Program-made: the position numbers and the translations under genes
Part shown: piece by piece, positions 1 through 12,119 of the stretch
How positions within the stretch are numbered: the first letter of the stretch is position 1
Layout of the letters: each line of letters opens with the position of its first letter
Notes under the pieces: model-generated
What the model was told of the DNA's origin: nothing
The model's input: only the letters and a program-made list of their open reading frames with translations
The model's database searches: none
From: Elymus sibiricus
Lineage: Eukaryota; Streptophyta; Magnoliopsida; Poales; Poaceae
Length of the DNA: 64,000 nt
Reading direction: 5' to 3'
NCBI GenBank assembly: GCA_039707655.1
Contig: CM077665.1
Location: forward strand, 289,048,205 to 289,112,204

Positions 1-956
1 ATGATGAAAACCCCATCTTTTTATCCTCGACGGCAACAATACAATACGTGCCTCGCTACCCCTACTTTGTCACTGGGTGAGGACACAGCAAGATTGAACC
101 CAAAACTAAGCACTTCTCCCATTGCAAGAATTACCAATCTAGTTGGCCAAACCAAACCAATAACTCGAAGAGACTTGCAAAGATATGAAATCATGCATAT
201 AAGAATTCAGAAAAGACTCAAATAATATTCATAGATAATCTGAACATAAACCCACAATTCATCGGATCTCGACAAACACACCGCAAAAGAGTATTACATC
301 GGATAGATCTCCATGAAGATCATGAAGAACATGGTATTGAATAGCAAAGAGAGAGAAGAAGCCATCTAGCTACTAGCTATGGACCCGAAGGTCTATGGTG
401 AACTACTCATGCATCATCGGAGGGGCAATGGAGTTGATGTAGATGCCCTCCGTGATCGAATCCCCCTTCGGCAGATTATCGGAAAAGGCTCCAAGATTGG
501 ATCTCACGGGAACCGAGGCTCCTGGCGGCGGAAAAGTGTTTTCGTGGCTCTTTTTGGTATCCAGGGAATATTTCTGAATTTATAGGCTAAGAAATAGGGT
601 TGGGGGAGCTTCCGTGGGCCCTCAAGCCAGGGGGGCGCGCCCTACCCCCCTGGGCGTGCCCCTGTGGCTTGTGGCCACACGGCGGCTCTCCTGCCTTGGT
701 CTCCAAGCTTGGTAGATGTCTTCTGGTCCAAGAAAAATTATTCCGAAGATTTTATTCTGTTTGGACTCCGTTTAATATTCCTTATCTGCAATACTCAAAA
801 ACAAGGAAAAAAACATAAACTGGCACTAGGCTCTAGATTAATAGGTTAGTCCCAAAAAATAATATAAAATAGCATATTAATGCATATAAAACATCAAAAC
901 AGATAATATAATAGCATGGAACAATCAAAAATTATACATACGTTGGAGACGTATCA
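1..956 (-). mobile_element. Element A: 3' LTR (cut by window edge)
   Basis: This is part of a long terminal repeat read on the minus strand. On that strand it opens at 956 with TGATACGTCTCCAACG. It matches 14914-15869 almost base for base, and that second copy is complete, so about 630 bp of this LTR lies before the window. It is the 3' LTR, because the next bases on the plus side (957-971) are a polypurine tract on the minus strand. Short ORFs inside it are chance reading frames. LTRs opening this way are abundant in Triticeae gypsy elements; I do not assign a named family. Confidence 0.8.
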
Positions 957-971
957 AGCATCCCCAAGCTT
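957..971 (-). other. Polypurine tract of element A
   Basis: On the minus strand this reads AAGCTTGGGGATGCT directly before the LTR start TGATACG. It is where plus-strand DNA synthesis would be primed. Near-identical sequences precede the LTRs of C (29688-29701) and J (52205-52218). Confidence 0.7.
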
Positions 972-3650
972 AATTCCTGCTCGTCCTCGAGTAGGTAAAT
1001 GATAAAAACAGAATTTTTGATGTGGAATGCTACCTAACATATTTATCCATGTAATATTCTTTATTGTGGCATGAATATTCAGATCCGTAAGATTCAAAAC
1101 AATAGTCTAATATTGACATAAAAACAGTAATACTTCGAGCACACCAACAAGGCAATTGTGTCCTTTCGAAATAACATGGCCTTAGAAAGTTATCCCTACC
1201 AAATCATATCGTCTGGCTATGCTCCATCTTCCCCACACAAAGTATCTAAATCATGCACAACCCCGATGAACAAGTCAAGCAATTGTTTCACACTTTTGGT
1301 GTTCTCAAACCTTTTCAACTCTCACACAATACATGAGCGTGAGCCATGGATATAGCACTATAGGTGGAATAGAATATGGTGGAGGTTTCAAGGAAAAAGG
1401 GAGAAGATAGTCTCACATCAACTAGGCGTATCAACGGGCTATGGAGATGCCCATCGATAGATATCAATGTGAGTGAGTAGGGATTGCCATGCAACAAATG
1501 CACTTAGAGCTATAAGTGTATGAAAGCTCAAAAAGAAAACTAAGTGGTCGTGCAAGATGAAACTCCACTAGTTATATGAAAGTGACAAAATAGGAGACTC
1601 TCTATCATGAAGATCATGGTGCTACTTTGAAGCACAAGTGTGGAAAAATATAGTAGCAATTGTCCCTTCTCTCTTTCTCTCAGTTTTTTTTCTTTTTTTT
1701 TCTCTTTGGTGGGCATCTTTGGCCTCTTTTTTTTTATTTGGGCTTCGCTGGCCTCTTTTTTTTTTGTAAAGTCCGGATACTCATCCCAACTTGTGAGGGA
1801 GTCATGGATTCCATCATCCTTTTCTCACACAGGACAATGCTCTAATAATGAAAATCATCACACTTTTATTTACTTACAACTCAAAAAGAAAATTACAACT
1901 CGATACCTATGACAAAATATGACTCTATATGCAAGATGAAAGTGATGGTGCATGTCATGAAAAGAGGAACGGTGGAAGTTGCATGGCAATATATCTCGGA
2001 ATGGCTATGGAAATGCCATAATAGGTAGGTATGGTGGCTGTTTTGAGGAACATATATGGTGGCTGTTTTGAGGAAGGTGGGTTTGATGTACCGGCGAAAG
2101 TTGCGCGGTACTAGAGAGGCTAGCAAAGGTGGAAGGGTGAGAGTGCGTATAATCCATGGATTCAACATTAGTCATAAAGAACTCACATACTTATTGCAAA
2201 AGTCTATTAGTTATCAAACAAAGCATTAGACGCATGCCCCTAGGGGAGAGGTTGGTAGGAGTTAACCATCGCGCGCTCCCGACCCTCACACAAAGGTTGA
2301 CAATCATTAAACAAATCATGCTCCGACTTCGTTACATAACGGTTCACCATACGTGCATGCTACGAGAATCACAAACTTCAACACAAGTATCTCTTCCAAT
2401 TCACAACTACTCACTAGCATGACTCTCATATTACCATCTCCATTATCTCAAAACTATATGCAAGGAATCAAACTTCTCATAGTATCCAATGCACTTAATA
2501 TGAAAGTTTTTATTATATCCCTCTTGGATGCCCATTATATTAGGACTAAAATCATAACCTAAACAAATTACCATGCTGTTTTAAGAAACTATCAAAATAA
2601 TATAAGTGAGGTACGAGAGTTCAATAATTTCTATAAAATATAACACCACCGTGCTCTAAAAAGATATAAGTGAAGCACTAGAGCAACATTGCCTAGCTCA
2701 AAAGATATAAGTTAAGCACATAGAGTATTCTAATAAATTCACGATTCAGCGTGTGTGTCTCAAAAAGTGTGTGTGCAGCAAGGATGATTGTGGCAAATTA
2801 AAAAGCAAAGACTCATATCATACAAGACGCTCCAAGCAAAACACATATCATGTGGTGAATTAAAATATAGCCTCAAGTAAATTTACCGATGGATTGAAGA
2901 CGAAAGAGGGGATGCCTTCCGGGGCATCCCCAAGCTTAGGCTTTTTTGTATCCTTGAATATGTCTTGGGTTGCCTTGGTCATCCCCAAGCTTAGGCTCTT
3001 GCCACTCCTTATTCCATAGTCCATCAAATCTTTACCCAAAACTTGAAAACTTCACAACACAAAACTCAACAGAAAACTCATGAGATCCGTTAGTATAAGA
3101 AAAATAAATCACCACTTTAGGTACTGTTGTGAACTCATTCTTTATTTATATTGGTGTAATATCTACTGTATTCTAACTTCTCCATGGTTCATACCCCCTG
3201 ATACAACCCATAGATTCATCAAAATAAGCAAACAACACAAAGAAAACAGAATCTGTTAAAAACAGAACAGTCTGTAGTAATCTATAGACTTCGAATACTT
3301 CTGTAACTCCAAAAATTCTGAAAAATTAGGAAAATCAGGGAAATTTGTATATCAATCTTGTGTAAAAGTTTCAGATCAAAAGCACGTTCCAGTGAATTTA
3401 CAAAATTCTTGGACTGAGAGCAAAAGTTTCTGTTTTTCAGCAAAATCAAATCAACCAACACCGTAGACCATCCCAAAGGTCTTACTTGGCTCAAACACTA
3501 ATTTAAACAAGAAAACACAATTATTACAGAAGTAATAATGTGGAAAACACACCAAAACAGAAACAAAAAACAGAAAGCAAAAATAAAATTGGGTTGCCTC
3601 CCAACAAGCGCGATTGTTTAACGCCCCTAGCTAGGCAAAACGCAATAGAT
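972..3650 (-). mobile_element. Element A: non-coding internal region
   Basis: AT-rich internal sequence with no credible gene. It holds T-rich runs near 1685-1765, repeated ATAAGTGAAGCAC-like phrases near 2600-2720, and a hairpin with polypurine-like copies at 2908-2992. Stretches at 2080-2290 match the same part of element C (30900-31160), including the phrase GATGTACCGGCGAA, so A and C belong to one subfamily. No reverse transcriptase or integrase remnant is visible. Confidence 0.65.
2908..2992 (-). repeat. Hairpin plus two internal copies of the polypurine tract (A)
   Basis: Positions 2908-2931 form a perfect 9-bp stem (GGGGATGCC / GGCATCCCC) with a 6-nt loop. It runs into GCATCCCCAAGCTT (2924-2937), and CATCCCCAAGCTT recurs at 2980-2992. 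On the minus (sense) strand these read AAGCTTGGGGATG, the same as the terminal polypurine tract at 957-971. The same hairpin is present in C (31740-31763) and J (54688-54711). Confidence 0.75.
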
Positions 3651-4499
3651 CTAGGTCTTTTCATAATAGTAAGGGAGATCGTCCATGCTCATCTCATACT
3701 CCCTTCTTTCAGCAGCAAGCTTCCTTTGTGGCAAGAAAAAATAATCAAAAGGGCTAAATTTAATAGGATATGGATCCTTGAGATCTAGTGAAGGAGGGAT
3801 AGGTTCCTCCCTTGGCCCCATATATTGTATAATCAATTCATCGTTGTAAGCTTTCCTTTGGTGGAAGGTCATAAGCCTATCTCTTAATATGAACTCTAAT
3901 CCATTATTTTTTATAGCAAAATTATCATTGAGTTCAGAAATCTTATCAATCAAAACCTCGATAGGGACCCTCTTCCTTCAATTTTCATTATAAGCAACGT
4001 AATCCGGGGATTGCAATCGCATTATTTCTTCTTGATTAAAAAGGATCTCCTCTATAGGGGGACATCCACCATTAATTTTATAATGAGCGAAGATTTCACT
4101 AGCCTCTTTCATGATGAATCTAAACTCGTGGGCTAGAAATATAGTGGCGGCACGCTTAACGGAAGCAATCTGAATATTAGAGAACTCAAGAAAAATCCTT
4201 TGTATGCAAGGATGCATATGAACAAATTGCCTCTCAAGTTCAATTATTAATAGTGTTATGGCATCCGCAGGACTATTAGTTTTATTGAGGATAGACCGTC
4301 CTAAGGTGGGTAGCGTACCAGCACATGTAAAGAAATCTTGAATAACTCCTTTTCCAATGATATTACAGCTACCTATGCGAATTATTTTTGTATGCATGAT
4401 AGTAGGTGCTTCATGAGAGTCATTTTTAGCAAGATTGTCAAGGTTCCCTTCAAGACTATTACTATACTTTTCAATGAAATCCTCCCTATATTCAGACAT
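3651..4499 (-). pseudogene. Unrecognised ORF of element A, one in-frame stop
   Basis: One reading frame of about 282 residues runs from ATG at 4499 to a stop at 3651 and is broken by a single TGA at 3978-3980. It starts about 265 bp downstream of the primer-binding site, where gag would begin. The N-terminus reads MSEYREDFIEKYSNS. I see no zinc knuckle, protease, RT or integrase motif, so it is not recognisable as gag. The stop sits where a CGA codon is plausible (C to T). It may be the only protein of a non-autonomous gypsy-type family that moves using another element's enzymes. That role is inferred. Confidence 0.5.
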
Positions 4500-4764
4500 A
4501 GTGGCAACGAAACGATCTATAACGCAAGCAAACGAAAAGCAAACGAAAAGACGAACGGAAGAAGGGCGAATAAAAAGGCAAATCTTTTTGGAAAATCGTT
4601 TTAGAAGTGGGGGAGAGGAAAACGACAGGCGAATGGCAAATAAAGTAAATGCAAGAGATGAGTTTGTGATGGGTACTTGGTAGGCTTGATGTAGATCTCT
4701 CCGGCAACCACGTCAGAAATTGACAAGTTGACGGGAAAGTTCTTCTCTTGACTTGCTATGTATC
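4500..4764 (-). mobile_element. Element A: untranslated leader
   Basis: Leader between the primer-binding site and the first ORF of A. It is purine-rich on the plus strand (AACGAAAAG-type repeats near 4530-4560). No gene is visible. Confidence 0.5.
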
Positions 4765-4782
4765 TCCCCGACAACGGCGCCA
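4765..4782 (-). other. Primer-binding site, tRNA-Asp type (A)
   Basis: The minus strand reads TGGCGCCGTTGTCGGGGA. This complements the 3' end of plant tRNA-Asp (TCCCCGGCAACGGCGCCA) with one mismatch. It lies 11 bp inside the LTR edge at 4794, which fixes the element's orientation. Confidence 0.75.
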
Positions 4783-4793
4783 GAAATCCTTCT

Positions 4794-5282
4794 TGCTACT
4801 TCTCGAGCATACGTTGGTTTCCGTGAAGAGGAACGGATGATGCAGCAAAGTAGATAAGTATTTCCCTCAGTTGTTGAGAACCAAGGTATCAATCCAGTAG
4901 GAGATACAAGCAAGTCCCCAATAGATGTACCTACACAAAGAATCAAACACTTGCACCCAACGCTATAAAGGGGTTGTCAATCCCTTCACGGTTACTTGCA
5001 AGGATGAGATCTGATAGAGATAGATAGAATAGATTGCTTGAACGGAAAGTAAAACAAAAGTAAAAATAATGCAGCAAGGTATTTTTGGTATTTTTGGTTT
5101 TAGATCTGAAAGTATAAGATGGAAAATAGACCCGGGGGCCATAGGTTTCACTAGAGGCTTCTCTCATGATGGCAAGTATTACGGTGGGTGAACAAATTAT
5201 TGTCGAGGAATTGATAGAAAAGCAAATAATTATGAAGATATCCAAGGCAATGATTATGCATATAGGCATCACGTCCGTGTCA
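4794..5282 (-). mobile_element. Element A: 5' LTR, first part
   Basis: This matches 14282-14767 closely. It ends at ...CGTCCGTGTCA where the CACTA transposon starts, and resumes at 12931 with TCAAGTAGACCGAAACGATTCT. The TCA duplicated on both sides is the transposon's target site. Confidence 0.85.
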
Positions 5283-5295
5283 CACTACTGGAATC

Positions 5296-5830
5296 AGGCA
5301 CTTTGCCGTCTGCTATAGCAGACGGCAAAGGCATGCTTGGCGGACGGCAAAGGCTTTGCCGTCAGCCAGCAGATGGCAAACACTCCGGCCGAACGGCTGC
5401 CGGCAAAGGCCGCTTTGCCGTCTGCTGGCAGATGGCAAAGAACTTTCCTTCTTTGTCGTCTGCCAGTAGACGGCAAAGAGCGTGGACGGCAGACAAAAGT
5501 ACCAGCACCGTTAGGGGGCTAACGGCGATCTTTGCCGTCTGCTGGCAGACGGCAAAGACCTTTGCTTCTTTGCCGTCTGCTAGCAGACGGCAAAGAGTAG
5601 CAGCTGACGTCAGCTGTCGTCAGCCGTCAGCTGGGCCAACGCAGGCTCTTTGCCGTCTACCAGCAGACGGCAAAGGTCTTCGCCGTCTGCCAGCAGATGG
5701 CAAAGAGGCCAAATAGGCCAGCCCAGGTTGCACAGGCTGCTGCCACGTGGCCTCTTTGCCGTCTACTGGCAGACGGCGAAGACCTTTGCCGTCTGCTAGC
5801 AGACGGCAAAGTGGCTATATTGCCGCTGTT
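5296..5830. repeat. Left subterminal palindrome array of the CACTA element
   Basis: About nine or ten copies of a palindromic unit made of CTTTGCCGTCTGC facing GCAGACGGCAAAG, with a short variable centre (CTAGC, CTGGC, CCAGC). Subterminal repeats are the usual binding sites of CACTA DNA-binding proteins. ORFs across this stretch are translations of the repeat and not genes. Confidence 0.9.
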
Positions 5831-6154
5831 TTTTTTTCTTAAATTCAATCAATTTCACAGATATATATATATATATTCATTTCAAAATATTTCAACAAGT
5901 ACATATAGCCAACATATCCCTGCCATATGGATATGATCATCCAACACATATATACACCAAATGAAAAGTCCAACATATCCAACAATTAAGCAAAAGGTCC
6001 ATATAGTTCCATCCATACATACATACATAGGTAGCAAGTTTGACATTGTTCATCCTACAAAATCAAAACAAAAAGGAAGCACAAGAAGAAGAGTAGACTC
6101 CATCAACGCAAGCTTCCTCATCGAAAGCAAATCTGCAAATTGGGAAAGAAGAAA
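5831..6154. other. CACTA internal spacer
   Basis: AT-rich sequence between the subterminal array and the GAA microsatellite. It includes a short (TA)n run near 5862-5874. I see no gene. Confidence 0.5.
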
Positions 6155-6430
6155 GTTAGAAGAAGAAGAAGAAGAAGAAGAAGAAGAAGACTAGAAGAAG
6201 AAGACTAGCTAGAAGAATAAGAAGAAGAAGACTAGAAGAAGAAGACTAGCTAGAAGAAGAAGAAGAAGAAGAAGACTAGAAGAAGAAGAAGAAGAAGAAG
6301 AAGACTAGAAGAAGAAGACTAGCTAGAAGAAGAAGACTAGAAGAAGAAGAAGAAGAAGAAGAAGAAGAAGAAGACTAGAAGAAGAAGAAGAAGAAGAAGA
6401 CTAGAAGAAGAAGAAGAAGAAGAAGAATAA
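6155..6430. repeat. GAA microsatellite with interspersed ACTAGAAG
   Basis: Runs of GAA are separated by repeated ACTAGAAG and ACTAGCTAGAAG units. It is a compound simple repeat inside the CACTA element. Confidence 0.9.
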
Positions 6431-6823
6431 GGTTATTTTGTCATTTTGGAGGAAAATAAGCTAAGTCAATGTCATTTTGGAGCTAAACCAAGGTTATCAT
6501 GCCATTTTTTACCTAAGTATGCTAAGTATGTCATAAATGAACTAAAGAAGCTAAGTATAGGTCATTTTGGAGCTATCCTAGGTAGTTATGCCATTTTTTA
6601 GCTAACTAAGCATATTAAGTCATTTAGGAGGAAAAATGCTAAGTATAGGTCATTTTATAGCTATCCTAGGTAAAGTATGTCAGTTTGGAGCTAAGTAAGG
6701 TTATTATGTCATTTTCGAGGAAAATAAGCTAAGTCAATGTCATTTTGTTGAATACCTAATAACATGAACTAATTAATAATATATATGTAAATAATAATAA
6801 TTGAATACCTGACATTACTAATA
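6431..6823. repeat. Degenerate tandem repeat around TCATTTTGGAGCTA
   Basis: Several imperfect copies of a 35-50 bp unit containing GTCATTTTGGAGCTA and CCTAGGTAAGTATG-like phrases lie downstream of the transposase gene. No coding content. Confidence 0.65.
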
Positions 6824-9800
6824 TTAATCTTCATCGTCTATATATGCTCCGGGATCAATAAATGCAGAATCATCATCACTATCAGTAATGACGTGCTCAT
6901 CAGCATCATCAATAAATGCATCAACATGTGGAAGGCCTCCTTTATGTAATCGGTCAAGCATTGACAGGTCATCCGCAGCAGTAACCTCTTCTTCTTTCGT
7001 CTCTTCTTGTTCCGGCTCAGGGGTGAAGTCGGATTCACTGTCGCTGTCTACCTCAATGTTCTGGGGTGAAGTAGAGCGGTTCTTGAAACGTTTTTTGGAA
7101 ACACGTGTTTCTTGGAAGAATTCTCCTTCATATGTGTTTGGGTTAATGTGAGGGTCATAATCATCTTCATTGAGGGGAGGTGGTCTAAAATGTGGCGGCA
7201 CATCATAAACGACATCCCAACCATTCAGATTTGGATCAGTTTGGCAGGCCCACGGTAGATAGAAAACTTGGGTCGCCTGTTGAGCCGTAATATAGACATC
7301 GGGAACATCTAAATGGGTGCTTTGTTTGATTTCGACTAGCCCTATATGTTCATGAGTCCTTCTAGTCTCCTTTGGCTGGAACCAATAACATTTGAAGACT
7401 ACGACGTTTGGTGGGTTTTCACCAAAGAATGTAAGTTCAAAAATTGCTTCAAGTCTTCCATAATACTCGACCCCTCCTTCGCCGACAGCGGAGACACAAC
7501 AATTTATAGACTTTCGGTCGGCCATAGATAGCTCTTTGCCAAAAGTACGAAAGCGATACCCGTTGATGTCGTATTTGTCAAATGAACGGACCTTATAGTC
7601 AAAACCATTTGCGACTTGTCTCAATTCGGAGTCCATAGACTCTGCATTAGCCTACAAGTTTAATACGAAAGGATTGTTGCATTAGCCGCAAACTAGACGA
7701 AGAAATGAAATGGTCTAATGGAAATTACCGTTTGTTTGAACCAAGAGATGAAACCGGGATAGCCTCCTCCATGCTTTGCAGAAGCTCATACTCTTTGATG
7801 GAATCCTTTTGGATCACCGCTCCATCCGAGAATTTGGCGACGTATCGACTGTATCACATATCCGGGAATAAGAGCATTTCAAAGGAATTAGAAGTTGCGA
7901 AACAATGTACCGAGAACTTACTCGATGTACGGCCGCACTTCTGTTAGGTTGTTGAAGATATACAACGAAATGGTCCGCCATTCTTCGACATCCAACGGTA
8001 AGGAATTAGAAGCACCGGCTGGTGCGAGCTTCCCTTTGAATAGGCTGAGGTTGGATTGACCTTTTTCACGGTCGCCATCATTGTACCGAGGCTTCGGATT
8101 ATGCAAATGACGATTCTTGGCTTTGTAGTGTGCTGTCACGAAGTTTGCGGCCTCCTCAGTAATGAATGCCTCGGCCGTCGATGCTTCAATTCTACGTTTA
8201 TTTTTACATTTTGCTCGAAGCGTCTTCTGCATCCTCTCAGTTGCGAAGCACCAACGATTTTGCACGGGCCCCCCAATCTTGCCTCGGTCGGGAGATGCAA
8301 AATCAAATGCTGCATTGGATTAAAGAATCCCGGTGGAAAGATCTTTTCTAACTTGCAGATCAACTCCGGCGCCAACTCTTCCAGTTCGTCTAGCACGTCA
8401 GGCGATAGTTCTTTCGCACAAAGAGCACGGAAGAAATAGCTCAGCTCTGCCAGTACTAGCCATTCATCCTCAGGGATAAAGCCACGCAACATCACCGGCA
8501 TTACCCGCTCAAGCCATATGTGCCAATCATGACTCTTCATACCAAATATTTTCAATTTGTCAAGACTCGCTCCCCTCTTTAGATTCGCTGCATACCCATC
8601 GGGGAACATCAACTGCATTTTCACCCACAATATCATTTCCCTCATAGCTGGCCTTCCAAGATTGAACCATGCCTTTGGCTTCCTCCAGTTCTTCTTTCCT
8701 TTCGGTTGTCGCATGTTTTGTAATGGTCTATCACATAGAGCCTCTTGATCAACTCTAGCCTTAGGGTTATCCTTTGACTTCCCCTCTATGCCGAACAATG
8801 TACCAAAAAGGGCCTCGGCGATATTCTTTTCAGTGTGCATCACGTCGATGTTGTGTGGGCAAATGAGGTCTTTAAAGTAAGGCAGATCCCACAAGCATAT
8901 CTTGTGAGTCCAGGCGTGTTCCGAATTATACCCTTTGAAATATCCTGGACGCTCTGGATTAGGCTCGAGAGCGTTTAACTGATCCAGGGCCTGTTGGCCT
9001 GTCAATGCAGGTGGTGCAGAGTTTTTGACAACTCTACCTTTCATGAAATTTTTCTTGTCTTTTCTGAACTTATGGCCAGGATCCAGGAACTGTCTTTGCA
9101 AGTCGAAGCAAGAATACTTGCGACCCGCCTGCAGCCAACGGAACTGAAGAGCTGCCTTGCATGTGGGGCACGGGAACCTTCCATGCACACACCAACCAAC
9201 GAATAGCGCATACGCCGGCAAGTCATGCGTCGAGTACATGTACCACACATGCATTTTGAAGTTTTGTTTTGTAGCGGCGTCATATGTCTTGATCCCATTA
9301 TCCCAAGCTTCTTGCAATTCATCCTTAAGCGGCTGCATGTACACATTCATATTCTTCCCCGGATAGTTGGGCCCTGGAATTATCAACGTCAAGAAAATGT
9401 TCTTTCTTTTCATAATCTCTCCGGGGGGAGATTGAGTGGAATGACAAATACAGGCCAGCAACTGTATTGGGTTGTCGTCATACCAAACACTTGGAACCCA
9501 TCCGTGCTGATGGCGACTCGAGGATGCCTTGGATCAGCCGCTTTGTCCTTATGTAAAGCATCGAAGTGCTTCCACGCAAAAGCGTCTGAAGTGTGTCACA
9601 ACATCGGATTCCCATCTGCATCTAGTTCGGTTCTTTTGCCCAATTTATGCCACGTCATCTGTCTGGCCGTCTCTTCGACCATGAAAAGACGTTGAAGTCT
9701 TGGTATGATTGGCATATACCGAAGAACATTAACTGGGATTTTGGTCTGACTCTTCTCACCCATACCGTTCTCTACCACAACATACCTGGAAGACTTGCAA

Positions 9801-10471
9801 ATGGGACAATAGTTGAAGCCCGCATACTCAAGCCTAAATAAGGCACATCCATTCTCACAGGCATCTATCTTCTCATAGGGCATCTTAAGCGCACGTAGGA
9901 TTTTGTCCGACTGGTACAGGTTTGCTGGCAATACATGGCCTTTGGGTAGAAAGCGTCCAAATATCGTCATCATCGCGTCGTAGCATTCTCTGCCCAGGTT
10001 GAACTGAGCCTTGAGAGCCATTACTTGCGCGATGGCATCCAGCTGACAAAGCTCAGTGTGCTCGTGGAGAGGACGTTTTGAAGACTCCAACATTTCATAG
10101 AAGGCCTTTGCAGATTCCTCCATCTCATCGTCCGAATCCCGAGCATCATCAAAGTCTTGCACCATGTCTTCGATCCTGGTACCATGCTCGTCGGTGCGAC
10201 GACGAACCACCTCAGCTCTGGCACGTTGGGCAGACTCACCATGAAATCTCCACACCGTATAATCAGTCGTAAAACCCCACTTCTGCAAGTGTTTACCCAT
10301 TTCATCCCGTGTCCACTTTTTATGGTTGTCGCACCAGACACAGGGGCACTAGGTTATTTCCTGGCCATTTGCAAATGCGGCGCTCAGAAACTCCTTGGTT
10401 TTTGTTAACAATTCAATGGTCATTTCTTTCTGACTAGGGTGACCGGTGTACTTCCAAGCACGATCACTCAT
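6824..10471 (-). pseudogene. TNP2-type CACTA transposase, decayed
   Basis: Reading on the minus strand, domains come in the usual order: transposase-associated N-terminus (from ATG at 10471, with CPCVWCDNHKKW), the tnp2 transposase core (about 9600-8500, with ICPHNIDVMHTEKNIAEA), a DUF4218-like part (about 8450-7922, with LELSYFFRALC-type sequence) and a DUF4216-like C-terminus (7651-6824, with GYRFRTFGKE and VVVFKCYWF), ending in an acidic tail. Two short introns are suggested by GT...AG ends: 7921-7849 and 7728-7652. Lesions seen: TAG at 10349-10351, TGA at 9596-9598, an extra C in a C-run near 9423, a missing base near 8273 and another near 7758. The enzyme would bind the element's ends and catalyse excision. 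This copy cannot encode it. Confidence 0.85.
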
Positions 10472-10606
10472 CTTGCCTACCTACTAAACACACAAGAAAT
10501 ATATATATAATTCATCATATATATTCATCCATTAATCAAGTTTGTCAGTTTTATTACGTCCATGCAACCTAGACGCTAGTAGGTAATGATAGGTCCTAAT
10601 CCCACC

Positions 10607-10818
10607 CGAGTATGTGTAGATTGGGTTCGTTTTCCCATGCTCTGCTCCGGATCCGAAGCAAAATTTCGGCAGCACCTCCCCGCTGTTCTCCTGATACACG
10701 TCTCGGCAATAAGCAGAGAGGATGTGTACCCGGAGAACAACAGGGAGGCACTGACAAAATTCTGCATCGGATCCGGAGCAGAGCATATGGGAAAACGAAC
10801 CCAATCTACACATACTCG
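10607..10818. repeat. Long foldback (inverted repeat) upstream of TNP2
   Basis: Two arms of roughly 100 bp face each other around a centre near 10712. The outer 45 bp or so are nearly perfect: CGAGTATGTGTAGATTGGG on the left pairs with the end of the right arm at 10818, and both arms contain TCTGCTCCGGATCC. The inner half is diverged but still alignable. A transcript through it would fold into a long hairpin. It lies 5' of the transposase start on the gene's strand. Confidence 0.85.
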
Positions 10819-11204
10819 AGCTGTCCATGGATAACGTTGGACAATTCGAAAGAATCACGGTTATAAATATGCAAATGCATGCATATTTATAGATGTAACC
10901 CTTTCGAGCGGGAGACGCATAGTGGTCACGCATACTGATGATTCAATCTACCTACAGCTAGCAAGTTTCATCGGCACGAAGACCGGAACAGAGCAAATGA
11001 AGAGGGAGGAGGAGATGTCAATTTTGCTCACCCACGAACGCAGGGGCGGAGCTCGTCGAATGCACGGGGAGGTCGTCGAACACCAAACCCTCGCAACGAT
11101 GAAACAACTGCACATTTAAATCCACCCTATCAACACAAATATATATGATGTTTTTCATAACAAAATCGGAAATTATATGACCTAACTCATAATTCACACA
11201 TATA
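10819..11204. other. CACTA internal spacer
   Basis: Sequence without a recognisable gene between the foldback and the G-rich minisatellite. Short ORFs here have no recognisable content. Confidence 0.4.
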
Positions 11205-11660
11205 TGACCCCGTCGGCCTCTGGAAGGCCGAAGAGCACCCTTTCGGTCAACAGGAGGCCGAAGAGGTGTCGGGGGTCGGGGGTGTCGTGTCAGGGTGTCG
11301 GGGTGTCATGGTGTCGGGGTGTCGTGTCGGGGTCGGGGTGTCGTGTCGGGGTCGGGGTGTCGTGTCGGGGTCGGGGTGTCGGGGTGTCGGGGGTGTCGTG
11401 TCTGGGTGTCGTGGTGTCGGGGTGTCAGGGGTGTCGAGGTTGGGGTGCCGTGTCGGGGTCGGGGTGTCGGGGTGTCCGGGTCGGGGTGCCGTGTCGGGGT
11501 CGGGGTGTCAGGGTGTCGTGTCGGGGTCGGGGTGTCATTTGTGCTCACCCACGAACGCAGGGGGTGTCGTATCGGGGTCGGTGGTGCCGTGTCGGGGTGT
11601 CGGGGTGTCGTGTCGGGGGTCGGGGTGTCGGTGGTGTCGTGTCCTCGGCGACCCTCGACT
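11205..11660. repeat. G-rich minisatellite built on GTGTCGGGGTCGG
   Basis: Tandem variants of GGTGTCGGGGTGTCGTGTC fill this stretch. The plus strand carries dozens of GGGG runs at short spacing. All three plus-strand frames stay open because of the repeat, so the ORFs are artefacts. Stable G-quadruplexes on the plus strand are likely from the pattern. Confidence 0.85.
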
Positions 11661-12110
11661 CCTTTTCCCCTCGATCCTCGGCGGTCGGGGGACTTCTTCT
11701 TCTTCTTCTTCTAGCCTCGACCCCTCGACCCTCGACCCTTGACCCCTCGATCCTCGACCCCTCGGCGACCCTCGACCCCTCGATCCTCCTCCTCCTCCTC
11801 CTCTTCTTTTCTTCTCCTCCCCCTTTTCTTCTTCTCCTCCTCCTCCTCCTCTTCTTCTTCTTCTTCTTCTTCTTCTTCTTCTTCTCCTTCTTCTTTTCTT
11901 CTCCACCCCCTTTTCTTCTTCTCCTCCTCCTCCTCGTCTTCATCTTATTCTTCTTATTCTTCTTCTTTTCTTCTCCTAATAATTTTTTTTCAAGAACTAA
12001 CCTAACTAACATAGAAACTAACCTACCTAACCTAGAACTAACCTAACTAACCTAGAACTAATCTAACTAACCTAACTAACAGTAGTAACTAACCTAACTA
12101 ACAGCAAAAA
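11661..12110. repeat. CT-rich microsatellites and CTAACCTAA repeat
   Basis: TCGACCCTCGACCC repeats (to about 11780) give way to CTT/CTC runs (about 11785-11975), then to tandem AACCTAACTAACCTAG units (about 11996-12105). No gene. Confidence 0.85.
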
Positions 12111-12119
12111 AAAGAAAAA

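Noticed and set aside
4765..4782. tRNA-like sequence (also 33381, 57484, 38995)
   Set aside because: These are short complements of tRNA 3' ends used as primer-binding sites; no cloverleaf or tRNA gene is present.
5294..5850. ORFs on both strands in the left CACTA end
   Set aside because: They encode only repeats of the TTTGCCGTCTGC palindrome (PSASRRQR and ADGK units).
8056..8439. Plus-strand ORFs of 60-156 residues across the transposase
   Set aside because: Shadows of the minus-strand TNP2 gene.
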